Of a DNA stretch of 64,000 nt, positions 54,983 to 64,000 are shown one piece after another. The translations under genes were made by a program, and so were the position numbers. Each line of letters begins with the position of its first letter. Within the stretch, counting starts at the first letter, position 1. Source of the DNA: Anastatus disparis (Eukaryota > Arthropoda > Insecta > Hymenoptera > Eupelmidae); NCBI GenBank assembly GCA_017163975.1, contig JAFFSR010000264.1, positions 6,110,501-6,174,500 of the forward strand. The letters run 5' to 3'. The notes beneath the pieces were generated by a model, which worked only from the letters and a program-made list of their open reading frames with translations, ran no database searches and had not been told where the DNA came from.

Positions 54983-57900
54983 CTTAAAATGATAATTTAA
55001 AGTATGTTAGTTTATATTAAAAATAACATTTTATATCACAGACTTTATCTTCCCTTTTCAATCTACGGCCTGGAATATGTCTTCCTCAAGGTTTGTCTTG
55101 AAGGTGTTTTTTACCACCTTCTTTTTCTCTATGATCCTCCGGATGATTATCTATCAATTAACTCCTTTTATAGCATTCTGTCTCTTTCTTCCTCCTTTTC
55201 CAGATTGTTGCTGATGGGTGACATAAACGCACAACACTCTTCTTGGGGTAGCAGTTTCAATAATCAAATGGGAATTAATCTGTATGCCGCTCTCAGAGAC
55301 AGCTGCGAGTTTTTTGTTCTTAACTCAGGAGCTCCCACCGGGGTTGCCGGGGCTGCTAGCTGTCCTGATGTTGCCTTATGTTCTGGAGACATCATCGATC
55401 TCGCTTCTTGGTCTGTGGGCGATGACCCCATGAGCAGTGACCATATGCCTATATCTGTGGCCTTGTCTCGGGCTGTATCCTCGGCTTCGAATGTTATAAA
55501 CCGATTCTGCTATTCCAAGGTGGACTGGTCTTGTTTCTCCGCAACAGTGGAGTCAAATATGGGGTCTCTCGAGGGTGTGGAGGACGACCTATTGCGAGAA
55601 TACTCCCGCTTTATAGATATTATATACGAAGCACTATCTGCTTCTAATGCGAGCCCTGCTGCTCGTGAGTTCAATCATCATCGTATCCCTCCGGCCTCGC
55701 CTTGGTGGAATGCTGAATGCAGTCAGGCGGTGAGGGACAGGAAAACCAAGATGAAGGAATTCTTAGCGAATCCCTCTCATGCCACCTTAATGGAGTATTC
55801 TGAGTCGAAAAAGAGAACCTCCAGTATTATTAGAAAGTCTAAAAGACAGTCATTTCGAGGGTTCTTCTCATCTCTGGACCCTTCCCGCCCTCTCCTACAG
55901 AACTTCCGCTTCATTAAAAAATACAAGAACAGGTTCTACTCGGTTGCCGATGGTTCCCGTGGAACCAATGACCCAACCAACATCCCTCTTTTATCTGAAG
56001 CCTTTTCTAAGATATCTCATCGCTATCATTATGATTCAACTCCGGATTTCGATTATACCCAGTCTGATCACAAATCTTTAAATGATCCGATATCCTTTTC
56101 AGAGGTGAGATGTGCTATAAATGGGGCCAGGGTCAGATCTGCTCCGGGATTTGACGGCATCTCATATGAAGTCATTAAGCGCCTCCCAACTCGTGCAATT
56201 CACTGGCTTACTGGCCTATTTAATAGACTATTGGAACGCAATCTGTTTCCTAATACTTGGAAAATTTTTAAAGTATGTTTTATTCCAAAAAAGGGCAATT
56301 CTGACTTTAGGCCAATCTCCCTTGCCTCTACTCTTCTCAAAACTTTGGAGAGAATTCTAAACGATAGACTCCTCTGGTGGTGTGAATCCAGCTCGATTTT
56401 GTCTCGAAATTTTTTCGGTTTCCGCAGGGGACATTCCTGTCAGGAGTGTCTCGCCACACTTCAAACGGACATTTTTCTATCACGTCTCAGAGGTGAAAAA
56501 TTGGGCATCTTGGGCATCGACCTTGAGGGTGCCTATGATTCTGTTGATTTAGTCAAACTCACTGAAATCATGGTAGCCCTTCGTATCCCAAAAAAGATGG
56601 TCAATTTTATAATAAATCTAATTAATGATCGAGTCATTATCGGTTTCTTTGAGGGCAGGGAGTTCGCCAGGGGCAGTACGAATAAGGGCTTGCCCCAGGG
56701 CTGCATCCTTAGCCCTATTTTATTTAACTTATACATAGCTGGTATAACCAACATACTGAACGCAAACGTTAAACTTCTTGGTTTTGCGGATGATATCCTG
56801 CTATATGGCTGCCACCCATGTCTCAACTCAATGTTGAAATCTCTCCAGGAGAACTTTGCTCCTTTGGAAAACTTCCTGAGTTCTCTCAGACTCAAAATAT
56901 CTATTCCCAAATCAAATTTCTTAATTTTTGATAGCGATGGAGCCTTTTCATCTCGCAGCTTATCTCTGGAATTGGGGAATCTTTCTCTCCTTAACCAGGA
57001 CTCCTTCAAGTATTTGGGAGTCACTTGGGACATGAATTTATCTTGGGAGAAACATATAGAGAGTCTTCATTCATCTACAAGACTTGGAATTGCTATGCTC
57101 TCCTCCATCGGGGGATTTAAATGGGGAGTTCATCCTTAAACAATGCTCCAGTTCTACAAGACTATTGTGCTCCCACGTTTGGATTGGGGATCCTTTTTAT
57201 TTGCTAGAGCCGATCGCCGTCTGCTCGAAAAATTGGACGTTGTCCAGAATGCTGCTTTAAGAAGATGTTTGGGTTGTATGAGGACCACCCCTATAAACGT
57301 TTTACATCATCTAGCTGGAGTAGCCAACCTCCATATCAGAAGGAAACTGCTGGGCCAGAGGATGATTCTTAGAGTGTCCAAGACTACTAGCTCTCCACTC
57401 ATTCCCAAGCTCTCCTGCATATATCATTTTTATGACCGTCGACTCAACAAGACCGGATTTTGTGCGAGGTTCCCTTTCCTGTACTCCCTCTGGAGCCAGA
57501 TGAAGGCTGACGATTTCACTTTGATCACACACTCCAAATTACCGGTTTTCGAGATCCCTTATTCTGCATGCTTTCTCGAGGGAGTTGCCTCTTTGGAGAT
57601 GGGAGAGGAGATCAGGGGCGACCCAAAGAACGCTCCCTTCCTTTTCAGTGATTTCATTATACGGAACTTCAATGGGGCTCAGCTTTTCTTCACTGATGAA
57701 GCAAAAAAGGAGGATGGCTCCTGTGGTGCTGGTGTTTTTGTTCTATCACCCAGAAGAGTGATCAGCTTCAGACTGGATGACCGATGCTCTGTCTTTTGCT
57801 GTGAGGCTTATGGCCTTTTGCAGGCTTTAAGGCACATTAAGGATAACCCCGCCCCTGTCAATTTGGTTTTTTCTGATTGTAAGAGCTTGATTATGTCTTT

Positions 57901-58593
57901 CCAGTCCCTGGGTCTTTCTTCAGACGCCCATCCGTGGATCACCGAGTCACGAGGGTTGTGCTCCGAACTTGTAAATAATGAAGTACATATTGGCTTATAC
58001 TGGATACCGGGCCATATGAATATATATGGCAACACAATGGCGGATAAGATTGCCGGAGAGGCCTCAGGAAGGGCTCGCATCGATGTGCCTCAGATTAATT
58101 TCTCATCACTTTTCCCCTTCTATAGGGACCGGGGTCGGGCGGAGATGTGGGGGACGGTTAGCAACTATGGGGGCGGTATCAAGGGATGTAGGTACACCAA
58201 GTTTTATGAAGATTTTTCCTTTACTCCATGGTTTCATAACATTATTTCTAATAGAAGTCTAATCTGTCTGACAAATAGGATCATGTCCCACCATACTAAG
58301 GCCCGGAATCACCTTTATGACAAGGGTTTCAACGTTGACCCTACGTGTGAATGTGGAGAGAATCTTCATGAGATTAACCATCTCTTATGGGAATGCAAAA
58401 GATTCGACAGGGTTAGACGTCTTTTTCTAAATGAATTTCAGAGAAAGGGTATATCGATGGGTGAAAATGTTTTTGAATTATGCAACAGGTCACCCAGCAA
58501 TATTGGGAAACTCCTGGCCTCTTTTTATATTGAATGTGACATTGATGTCTGACGGCTGTCTCACGAAAAGTTGTGCCTCTCCTTCTGTGCAGT

Positions 58594-59626
58594 CCCGGTT
58601 GAAAAAAAACACATAGTTTTATTACATGATTTTATCATATGGTTTTATTATGTGGTTTTATCATATGGTTCCATTACATGTTTTTTGGTTTCAATTTATC
58701 ATATGATGAAAGTATATGATAAAATCATATAATATAACCCTATGATGAAATCGTACAGTGAAACTATATGGTAAAGACAAAATAAAACCATACACACGGA
58801 GAGAAAAAGCAGTTAATAGCTACTCAAAAAATTTGGAATCATTACTAACTTTGTTCGTTAATAATTAAAGGAATGGGAATAAATACTAATCTATATTTTT
58901 GCACCACACAACAAAAGTAAGGTTACGATTTTACAAATGATCTGAGAAAACTAAGGACTGAGGGGATATTTAAGTAACGATATGTATGTATGTATCGCGA
59001 CGATAGTTGTCGGAAAGAGAATAAAAAGTCTGCGCGCGCATAGAATTCGCGTAATACATAGATGTGTATCACTACTTGAATAGCCCCTCTGATTACTAAA
59101 GAGTTAGGTAGCTAGTCATAAAAAGTTAAATGAAAAGTCAAACTGAGAATTATTGTCTGTAGTTTGCCTATAGGCAGACTGCAGACAATAATTCTCAGTT
59201 TGACTCTTCATTTAACTTTTTATGACTAGCTATCTTTTTATGACTAACTCTTTAGTAATCAGTCCTTAGTTTTCTCAGATCATTTGTAAAATCATAACCT
59301 TACTTTTATCGCGTGGCGCTAAATTATAGATTTGTATTTATTCCTTTACCTTTAATTATTGCCGAACAAAGTTAGTAATGATTCCAAATTTTTTAAGTAG
59401 CTGTTAACTGTTTCTTCTCTCCGTGAATATGGATTTATTTTGTCTTCACCATATAGTTTCACTATACGATTTCATCATAGGGTTATATTATATGATTTTA
59501 TCATATACATTCATCATATGATAAATTGAAACCAAAAAACATGTAATAAAACCATATGATAAAACCACATAATAAAACCATATGATAAAATCATGTAATA
59601 AAACTATGTGTTTATTTTCAACCGGG
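58594..59626. mobile_element. 1.03-kb foldback element with CATATGGTTTTATCA arms, TSD GT
   Basis: CCCGGTTGAAAAAAAACAC (58594) mirrors the right end TTCAACCGGG (59626); GT on both sides (58592-58593, 59627-59628). Arms start with reiterated catatggttttat/ataaaaccatatg units, then about 350 bp of near-perfect inverted sequence closing at about 59165 (ttgcctataggcag). It lies in the 3' UTR of the I-like LINE. No ORF. Confidence 0.8.
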
Positions 59627-60101
59627 GTGACCCTCCTCGCTCCTTCCTTCTTTCTCCTATGTGTTCTGTCTCCTATTCCTGGTTTCTTTGTGTAATTGCT
59701 TCTCTTGGATGTCGAGGGGCGAGCACCGCTCTTTCTTTCTGATGTATTGACGCATACAAATGTACAAGTTGTGACGATCAACTACTTATTGTTGTGAGAC
59801 TTGTTGTCTTTTTTCTGTCGCTGACGCTCCAGCTGTTCTGTTTCTCTCTGTGTTTCTTACCGCTCTGCCGGAGCATCACATGGGAAGATTTACGATACGT
59901 CCGGAACTATGCCAAAGATGAAGTGATTGGAACGGATGGTTCTCATCACAGGACGGTTGTGATACCCCCTTTGTGGGTCAATTATTCATATGTGGACTGT
60001 ATTTTTTAGCGGAACGATCCAATGAGGAATGGTAATGGGTACATGTCCAGAAGGATATAACCAATAATAGAAGAAAAAAAAAAAAAAAATATGTTAATCA
60101 G

Positions 60102-60610
60102 TGATGTTCATCGAGCACGAGCGCAGAGAGTTTCCGTGCAATGGGAACTTTACATCATCATCATGGTTATGGTTTTATGCTTTGAGTGTTTTTTAGTGTT
60201 CTCTATTTTCTTTCTTTTCTTGTGTAAAATTTTCTCGTCTCACATGATTTATTTCGAACGCGATTCATGTGAGACTTTCTTTCTCTTTCTTTGCCTCGTA
60301 TATATTTTAAAAAACGTAGATAAAGATATACATAAATACAAGGCATCTATCCATCTTTTTCTGACTTTAACAAAATTTTATTTTCTAATCACACATGAAT
60401 TTTTTCGAACGCGATTCATCGTGTGAGATTTTCTTTTTTTATAAAACAATGCTGACTCTCTCTCTCTCTTTCTCTATAAGTCATCTGTACTTTTCAGTAC
60501 AAATCAAACGTGAGAAAATAATTTTAATTGGGCAGATTATTCAGAAGAAAAAAAAAAATAATCCTTTTCCCAAATCTTTCCTTCTGTGTGTGTGTGTGTT
60601 TTTTTATTTA
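60102..60610 (+). other. Continuation of the second hairpin unit
   Basis: Resumes after the LINE TSD with gttcatcgagcacgagcgca and gagtttccgtgcaatggg, aligning with 41312-41362 of the first unit. It has hairpins gtctcacatga / tcatgtgagac (60237-60275) and aatcacac.atgaat / attcat.gtgtgagatt (60386-60429), both with loop ttcgaacgcg. CT-rich tracts and a (GT) run at 60586-60599 follow. Non-coding. Confidence 0.5.
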
Positions 60611-60620
60611 TTCATATATA

Positions 60621-61298
60621 CCCATATGGAAAAAATTTCTGGATATAATTGTAAATAACTATTAATAACTGTAAATAAATGTAAATAAATATAAATAACT
60701 GTAGAAAAGTGTTAAAAAATGTGGGAATTGAGACATAAATAACAGTTATTTACAATTATTTACAATTATTTACTGTTATTTACACTTATTTACAGTTATT
60801 AACTGTTATTTACACTTATTAACTGTTATTTACACTTATTTGCAGTTATTTATATTTATTTACAGTTATTTACATTTATTCACTTTTTTCACAATTATTT
60901 ACAGTTATTTGCGATTATTTATAGTTTTTTACAATTATTTGTAGTTATTTACATTTTCGAAAATTATCACGAATTTATTCAATAATTTTATATATAGGCG
61001 AAAATTTTTGAAAATGTAAATAACTGTAAATAATTATGAATAACTGTAAATAATTATGAATAATTGTAAATAATTATAAAAAACTGTAAATAATTGTAAA
61101 TAATTATAAATAACTGTAAATAATAGTTAATAACAGTTAATAACAGTTAATAACTGAAAATAATAGTAATTAATAATAAATAATAGTAAATAACTGTAAA
61201 TAACTATTATTTATGTCTCAATTCCTACATTTTTTAACAGTTATTTACAATTATTTACTATTATTTACAGTTTTTCACATAAATTATTTCCATATGGG
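60621..61298. mobile_element. 678-bp foldback element of TTATTTACAG repeats (copy 2), TSD TA
   Basis: CCCATATGGAAAAAATTTC (60621) and AATTATTTCCATATGGG (61298), TA on both sides. Same arms and centre (gcgaaaatttttgaaaatg) as 32931-33593. Confidence 0.8.
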
Positions 61299-61499
61299 TA
61301 TATATATATTTTTTTACATATGTTGTAATGATAAAAAAATCCTAACCTCTTTTTAATTACTTTTATTAATTTTAAAAAATTCTTTAACTAAGGTTAGGAT
61401 TTTTTTTAAAGGGTAAGTGCTGAAAATTACAGTTTTAGTATAATTATATTTTTTTGTTTTCATTAGAAAAATAATTTTAAAAAATAATTTTTAGTCATT
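61299..61499. other. AT-rich spacer
   Basis: A short inverted pair aatcctaacct / aggttaggatt (61340-61400). Nothing else recognised. Confidence 0.4.
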
Positions 61500-61757
61500 T
61501 TTTTCCAAATCTCTAAAACCGTAAGGGGTAGAGGTTTGGAAATTAATGTGTAAGTTTGTTGTATTCAATAAATAAAAAAGAATATATTCAATAAATAAAA
61601 AGAATAATAATTTAAAACTTCAAGTCATTTAATCCTTTTACTGGAAACTTACATACAGACTTGCAACCTATACATTTCATGAATTTACACAAGCGTATAA
61701 GACTGTAAAATAGAAATATATAACATACAGTCTCAGAAACAGCTTCTTTTTTATTTA
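61500..61757. repeat. Left part of a repeat interrupted by a Helitron
   Basis: tccaaatctctaaaaccgta ... gaggtttggaaattaatgtg ... gactgtaaaatagaaatata ... cagtctcagaaacagctt. Continues at 63199 after the Helitron; a second copy is at 63690-64000. Confidence 0.65.
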
Positions 61758-63198
61758 CTAGAAAATCCATGCGCGCAAGCGCGCCATATATCTAATCTAA
61801 ATGTATATAAATTGTTAATGATTAACCGTTAATATAGTGTTATTATTTTCTGTTCATTAGTAAATAATAATAATTTCATATCTACTAATATCTGCATCAG
61901 TAAAGAAATTGATGTTATATACTAATGTATCAGAGCAGTTTACGCGGCATCAATGAATTTATAGACACGGAAAACTTCGAGAAAAATAAATCCCATTTAA
62001 AAGATATATTATCACTATATTCATTTTCTTATTATTATTTTAAAAAATAGTAAACTTTTAGATTATTTTTTAGACATTTGTTAAATATTTCAAAATTTAA
62101 ATAACGTAAACTATTACAAAGTCAAAAGTTATTTTACGAATATATAGCTTTTTATACACTTAATATAAATCTAACGTATTTGATTTTCAAGATATATCTT
62201 AAATGAGAATTAAAATAAGTACCAGAAAAATTTTAATATGTAATATTGGAATCCTAAATTCTTAATAACCAATGAATGAAGTTATTTAAAAATTAATATT
62301 TTCAACAATATGAAATCCATAAAATATATAAAAAATAAAATAGTTCGAATCCATTCTTAACGATATGTATATCGTTCCTATTTTTAAAATAGAAATAAAA
62401 ATAAAAATTCTAATTTATATTTTCTTAATTATAGTAATTATATTATTCTTTCAAACAAAAAATTTTTTATTTTATTTTGCAGAAGAACTGTTTATTCTAA
62501 GCGTGATTCAATTTAAATTTTTAAATTAAATAAAAAAACTTTTAAAAATAGTACATTTTAGGCAAGTATTATACTATATTTTTGAAAAAAAAATTTTAAG
62601 CTGTCAATCTAGAAATATTTTATATACTAAATTATATTATCGAAATTGTATTACTTATCGGTTTTTTTATAAATTATTTTAAAATATTCCGAAATATTTT
62701 AAATCTCTTTTTAAATTTACAAAATTATTTGCCTTGTTATAAGCTAAAAAGTTCATAACATCTGTATTTTCAAAAAATATTTATTGCTAAATTTATTGCT
62801 TAATAACTATTTTATGGTACAATTTTTAAAAAAAGAATTCAGAAGTAAATGGCATAGAATTGTTACAATGTTCTAATTTTAAATATACAATAACAAGTGA
62901 ATATAGAGCGGTACTTCGCACTCTCGACATCTTCACACAAAAGAATTTTGTAAACGGAAGTTAGCGATGTTTATATTGATAATTTTATTTAAAAAATCCA
63001 ACTATAACTCAATAATTATAATTTAATTATTTATCAATGATTTTCATTATTAAATTTTAAATCGATGATTTTATTTAAGCATATTATATTAAATCAAATC
63101 TCGTTTTTCGCCAATCATATGATTCTATTCAATCCACCAATCACGTTCTTAGTATAAAATGTTTCACAACATCCGGCCATCGTTTTTTTAAAAGAGGA
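61758..63198 (-). mobile_element. Non-autonomous Helitron, copy B
   Basis: Minus strand: 5' TCCTCTTTTAAAAAAACG (from 63198) to hairpin GCGCGCTTGCGCGC and CTAG (61758), set between A and T. Homologous to copy A along its length (shared landmarks: gagcggtacttcgcactctcg at 62909-62929, cgatatgtatatcgttcc). Only a single 5' end here. No ORF. Confidence 0.8.
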
Positions 63199-63689
63199 TT
63201 GAATATAACAAACTTACACATTAATTTTCAAACCTATATCTCTCTTAGTTTCAGAGATCTAGAAAAATAATGGAGTAGAACCTCTCCGTATAGTCTAAAT
63301 ATTAAAAAATATACATTAATAAATTGAAAACTTATTATTTATTGCTTTCAAAATAATATTTAAATACAAAATAGTTTAATGTAATAAAGTAAAAATAATG
63401 TAAATAAAAAAATAAGATTGAACTATTTTATATAAAAAAAAATATTCAACATAGGTATCTTACTTTAACATTATGAAGTAACACTTTTCAATTTTTTATA
63501 TTAAAAATCATATGACATTATGAATGATTTTTTTTTTAAGATTGAAACCATAACACATATTTTCAAGCATGAAATAGTTTAATCATATTGTATTAAACTA
63601 TTTTATATTTATATATTCTTAAAACAGTAATAAATAATAAGATTTTAATTTATTAATATGTATTTTTTAGTTTTTAGACTTTTTGCAAA
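63199..63689. other. Right part of the interrupted repeat and AT-rich sequence
   Basis: 63199-63290 carries caaacttacacattaatttt and ctcttagtttcagagatct, inverse to 61500-61560, so the host repeat is itself a foldback. The remainder is AT-rich without signal. Confidence 0.45.
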
Positions 63690-64000
63690 CTACTACTGTC
63701 AGTAATTTTTCCAGATCTTTGAAACTGAGAGGTTTGGAAATTGATAAGCAATTTTTTTCTGTTTAATAAACAAAAAAGAAAATAGTTTTAAACTCTAAGT
63801 CATTCATTTCTTTGTACTGGGAATTTACATAGGCTTGCAATCTATACATTTCATAAGTGTACATAAGTGTATGGAGACTGTAAAATAGAAATATATAAAA
63901 AAACAGTCTCAGAAACAGCTTTTTTTTTATTTATTATATATAACAAACTTGTATACCAATTTTCAAACCTATATCTCTCTTAGTTTCAGAGATCTAAAAA
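63690..64000. repeat. Second copy of the interrupted repeat (empty Helitron site)
   Basis: tccagatctttgaaactgag ... ggtttggaaattgataagc ... cagtctcagaaacagct ... tttatttattatatataac ... cagagatct. The point matching the Helitron insertion is uninterrupted (about 63930). Runs off the window end. Confidence 0.7.

Larger units (their letters stand above)
50500..55001 (-). mobile_element. CR1-like LINE, apparently intact, TSD GTAT
   Basis: Inserted in the endonuclease region of the I-like LINE: ggaggtat | ... | gtatgtta, with GTAT at 50496-50499 and 55002-55005. On the minus strand it has a leader of about 19 nt, ORF1, ORF2 overlapping by up to 47 nt, a 3' UTR of about 300 nt and a tail of aaattcaaattcaaa (short tandem units, as in CR1/L2-type LINEs rather than poly(A)). 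Both ORFs are open, so it may be recent or active. Confidence 0.8.
50285..58552 (+). pseudogene. I-like LINE ORF2 (APE endonuclease-RT-RNase H), split by another LINE
   Basis: First part 50285-50499 (DVGYWNCNGLSNKW, LSETKF), then the 4.5-kb CR1-like insertion, then 55004 onward: MGDINAQHSSWG, SSDHMPIS (endonuclease); RSAPGFDGISYEVI, IPKKGNSDFRPISL, FRRGHSCQE, DLEGAYDSVD, GLPQGCILSP, FADD at 56782-56793 (RT). One in-frame TAA at 57137-57139, then thumb, RNase H (FTDEAKKEDGSCGAG, CEAYGLLQAL, VFSDCKSLI, WIPGHMNIYGNTMADK) and the terminal CECGENLHEINHLLWEC finger. Stop at 58552. Apart from the insertion and one nonsense codon it is complete. Confidence 0.85.
47726..60091 (+). mobile_element. I-like LINE with RNase H, full length, 10-bp TSD
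   Basis: A perfect duplication TGTTAATCAG lies at 47716-47725 and 60092-60101; poly(A) at 60072-60089. Removing two later insertions (50500-55001 and 58594-59626) leaves about 6.8 kb: a 5' UTR of about 980 nt, ORF1 (48705), ORF2 with APE, RT and RNase H, and a 3' UTR (gatgaagtgattggaacgg, aggacggttgtgatac, gaggaatggtaatgg). The first promoter unit (41290-41340) lacks it and serves as the empty site. RNase H places it in the I/LOA/Ingi-type group rather than Jockey. Confidence 0.85.

Overview
The window is nuclear DNA from an AT-rich animal, most likely an insect. Genes are interrupted by short spliceosomal introns, intergenic DNA is very AT-rich, and retroelements are typical arthropod clades (Jockey, I-like, CR1-like LINEs and TGT...ACA LTRs). 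A parasitoid hymenopteran would fit, but that is a guess. Only three loci look like possible host genes. The rest is a dense, multiply nested landscape of mobile elements whose borders can often be fixed from target-site duplications (TSDs) and from empty sites elsewhere in the same window.

Layout. 1-2.2 kb: last exon of a probable RFX5/RFX7-type transcription factor (+). 2.2-12.2 kb: AT-rich intergenic DNA with nested MITEs at 3.9-5.6 kb. 12.3-17.0 kb: complete 12-exon YME1L mitochondrial i-AAA protease gene (-). 17.4-33.6 kb: transposon field with foldback elements ending in CCC/GGG, a non-autonomous Helitron, a hAT MITE, a 3.6-kb palindrome, LTR sequences and recurring palindromic core modules. 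33.9-39.4 kb: broken SWIM/YqaJ-nuclease gene (+), split by a 3.7-kb composite element, followed by a convergent DDE-transposase relic (39.5-40.0 kb, -).

40.3-41.9 kb is the most unusual locus. An intronless acidic, proline-rich ORF (-) ends in a perfect replication-dependent-histone-type 3' stem-loop. It is driven from a compact divergent TATA/CCAAT promoter whose other side makes a hairpin-rich, apparently non-coding transcript. A related promoter unit recurs at 46.4 kb.

41.9-60.1 kb: retrotransposon nest. A Jockey LINE (41909-46244, 13-bp TSD) lies between the two promoter units. The second unit carries a solo LTR (46531-47700, TSD CTTA) and a full-length I-like LINE (47726-60091, 10-bp TSD). 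That LINE is itself split by an apparently intact CR1-like LINE (50500-55001, minus strand) and by a foldback element in its 3' UTR (58594-59626). 60.1-64 kb: the rest of the interrupted unit, another TTATTTAC-rich foldback element, and an inverted second Helitron copy with its empty site preserved nearby.

Main themes: (1) a histone-like gene architecture on a non-histone ORF; (2) a family of CCC...GGG foldback elements with 2-bp TSDs that share a palindromic core but carry different subterminal motifs; (3) an intact LINE with a very short 5' leader and a TISU/YY1-like start context. All protein and family assignments come from reading motifs by eye; no database search was possible.
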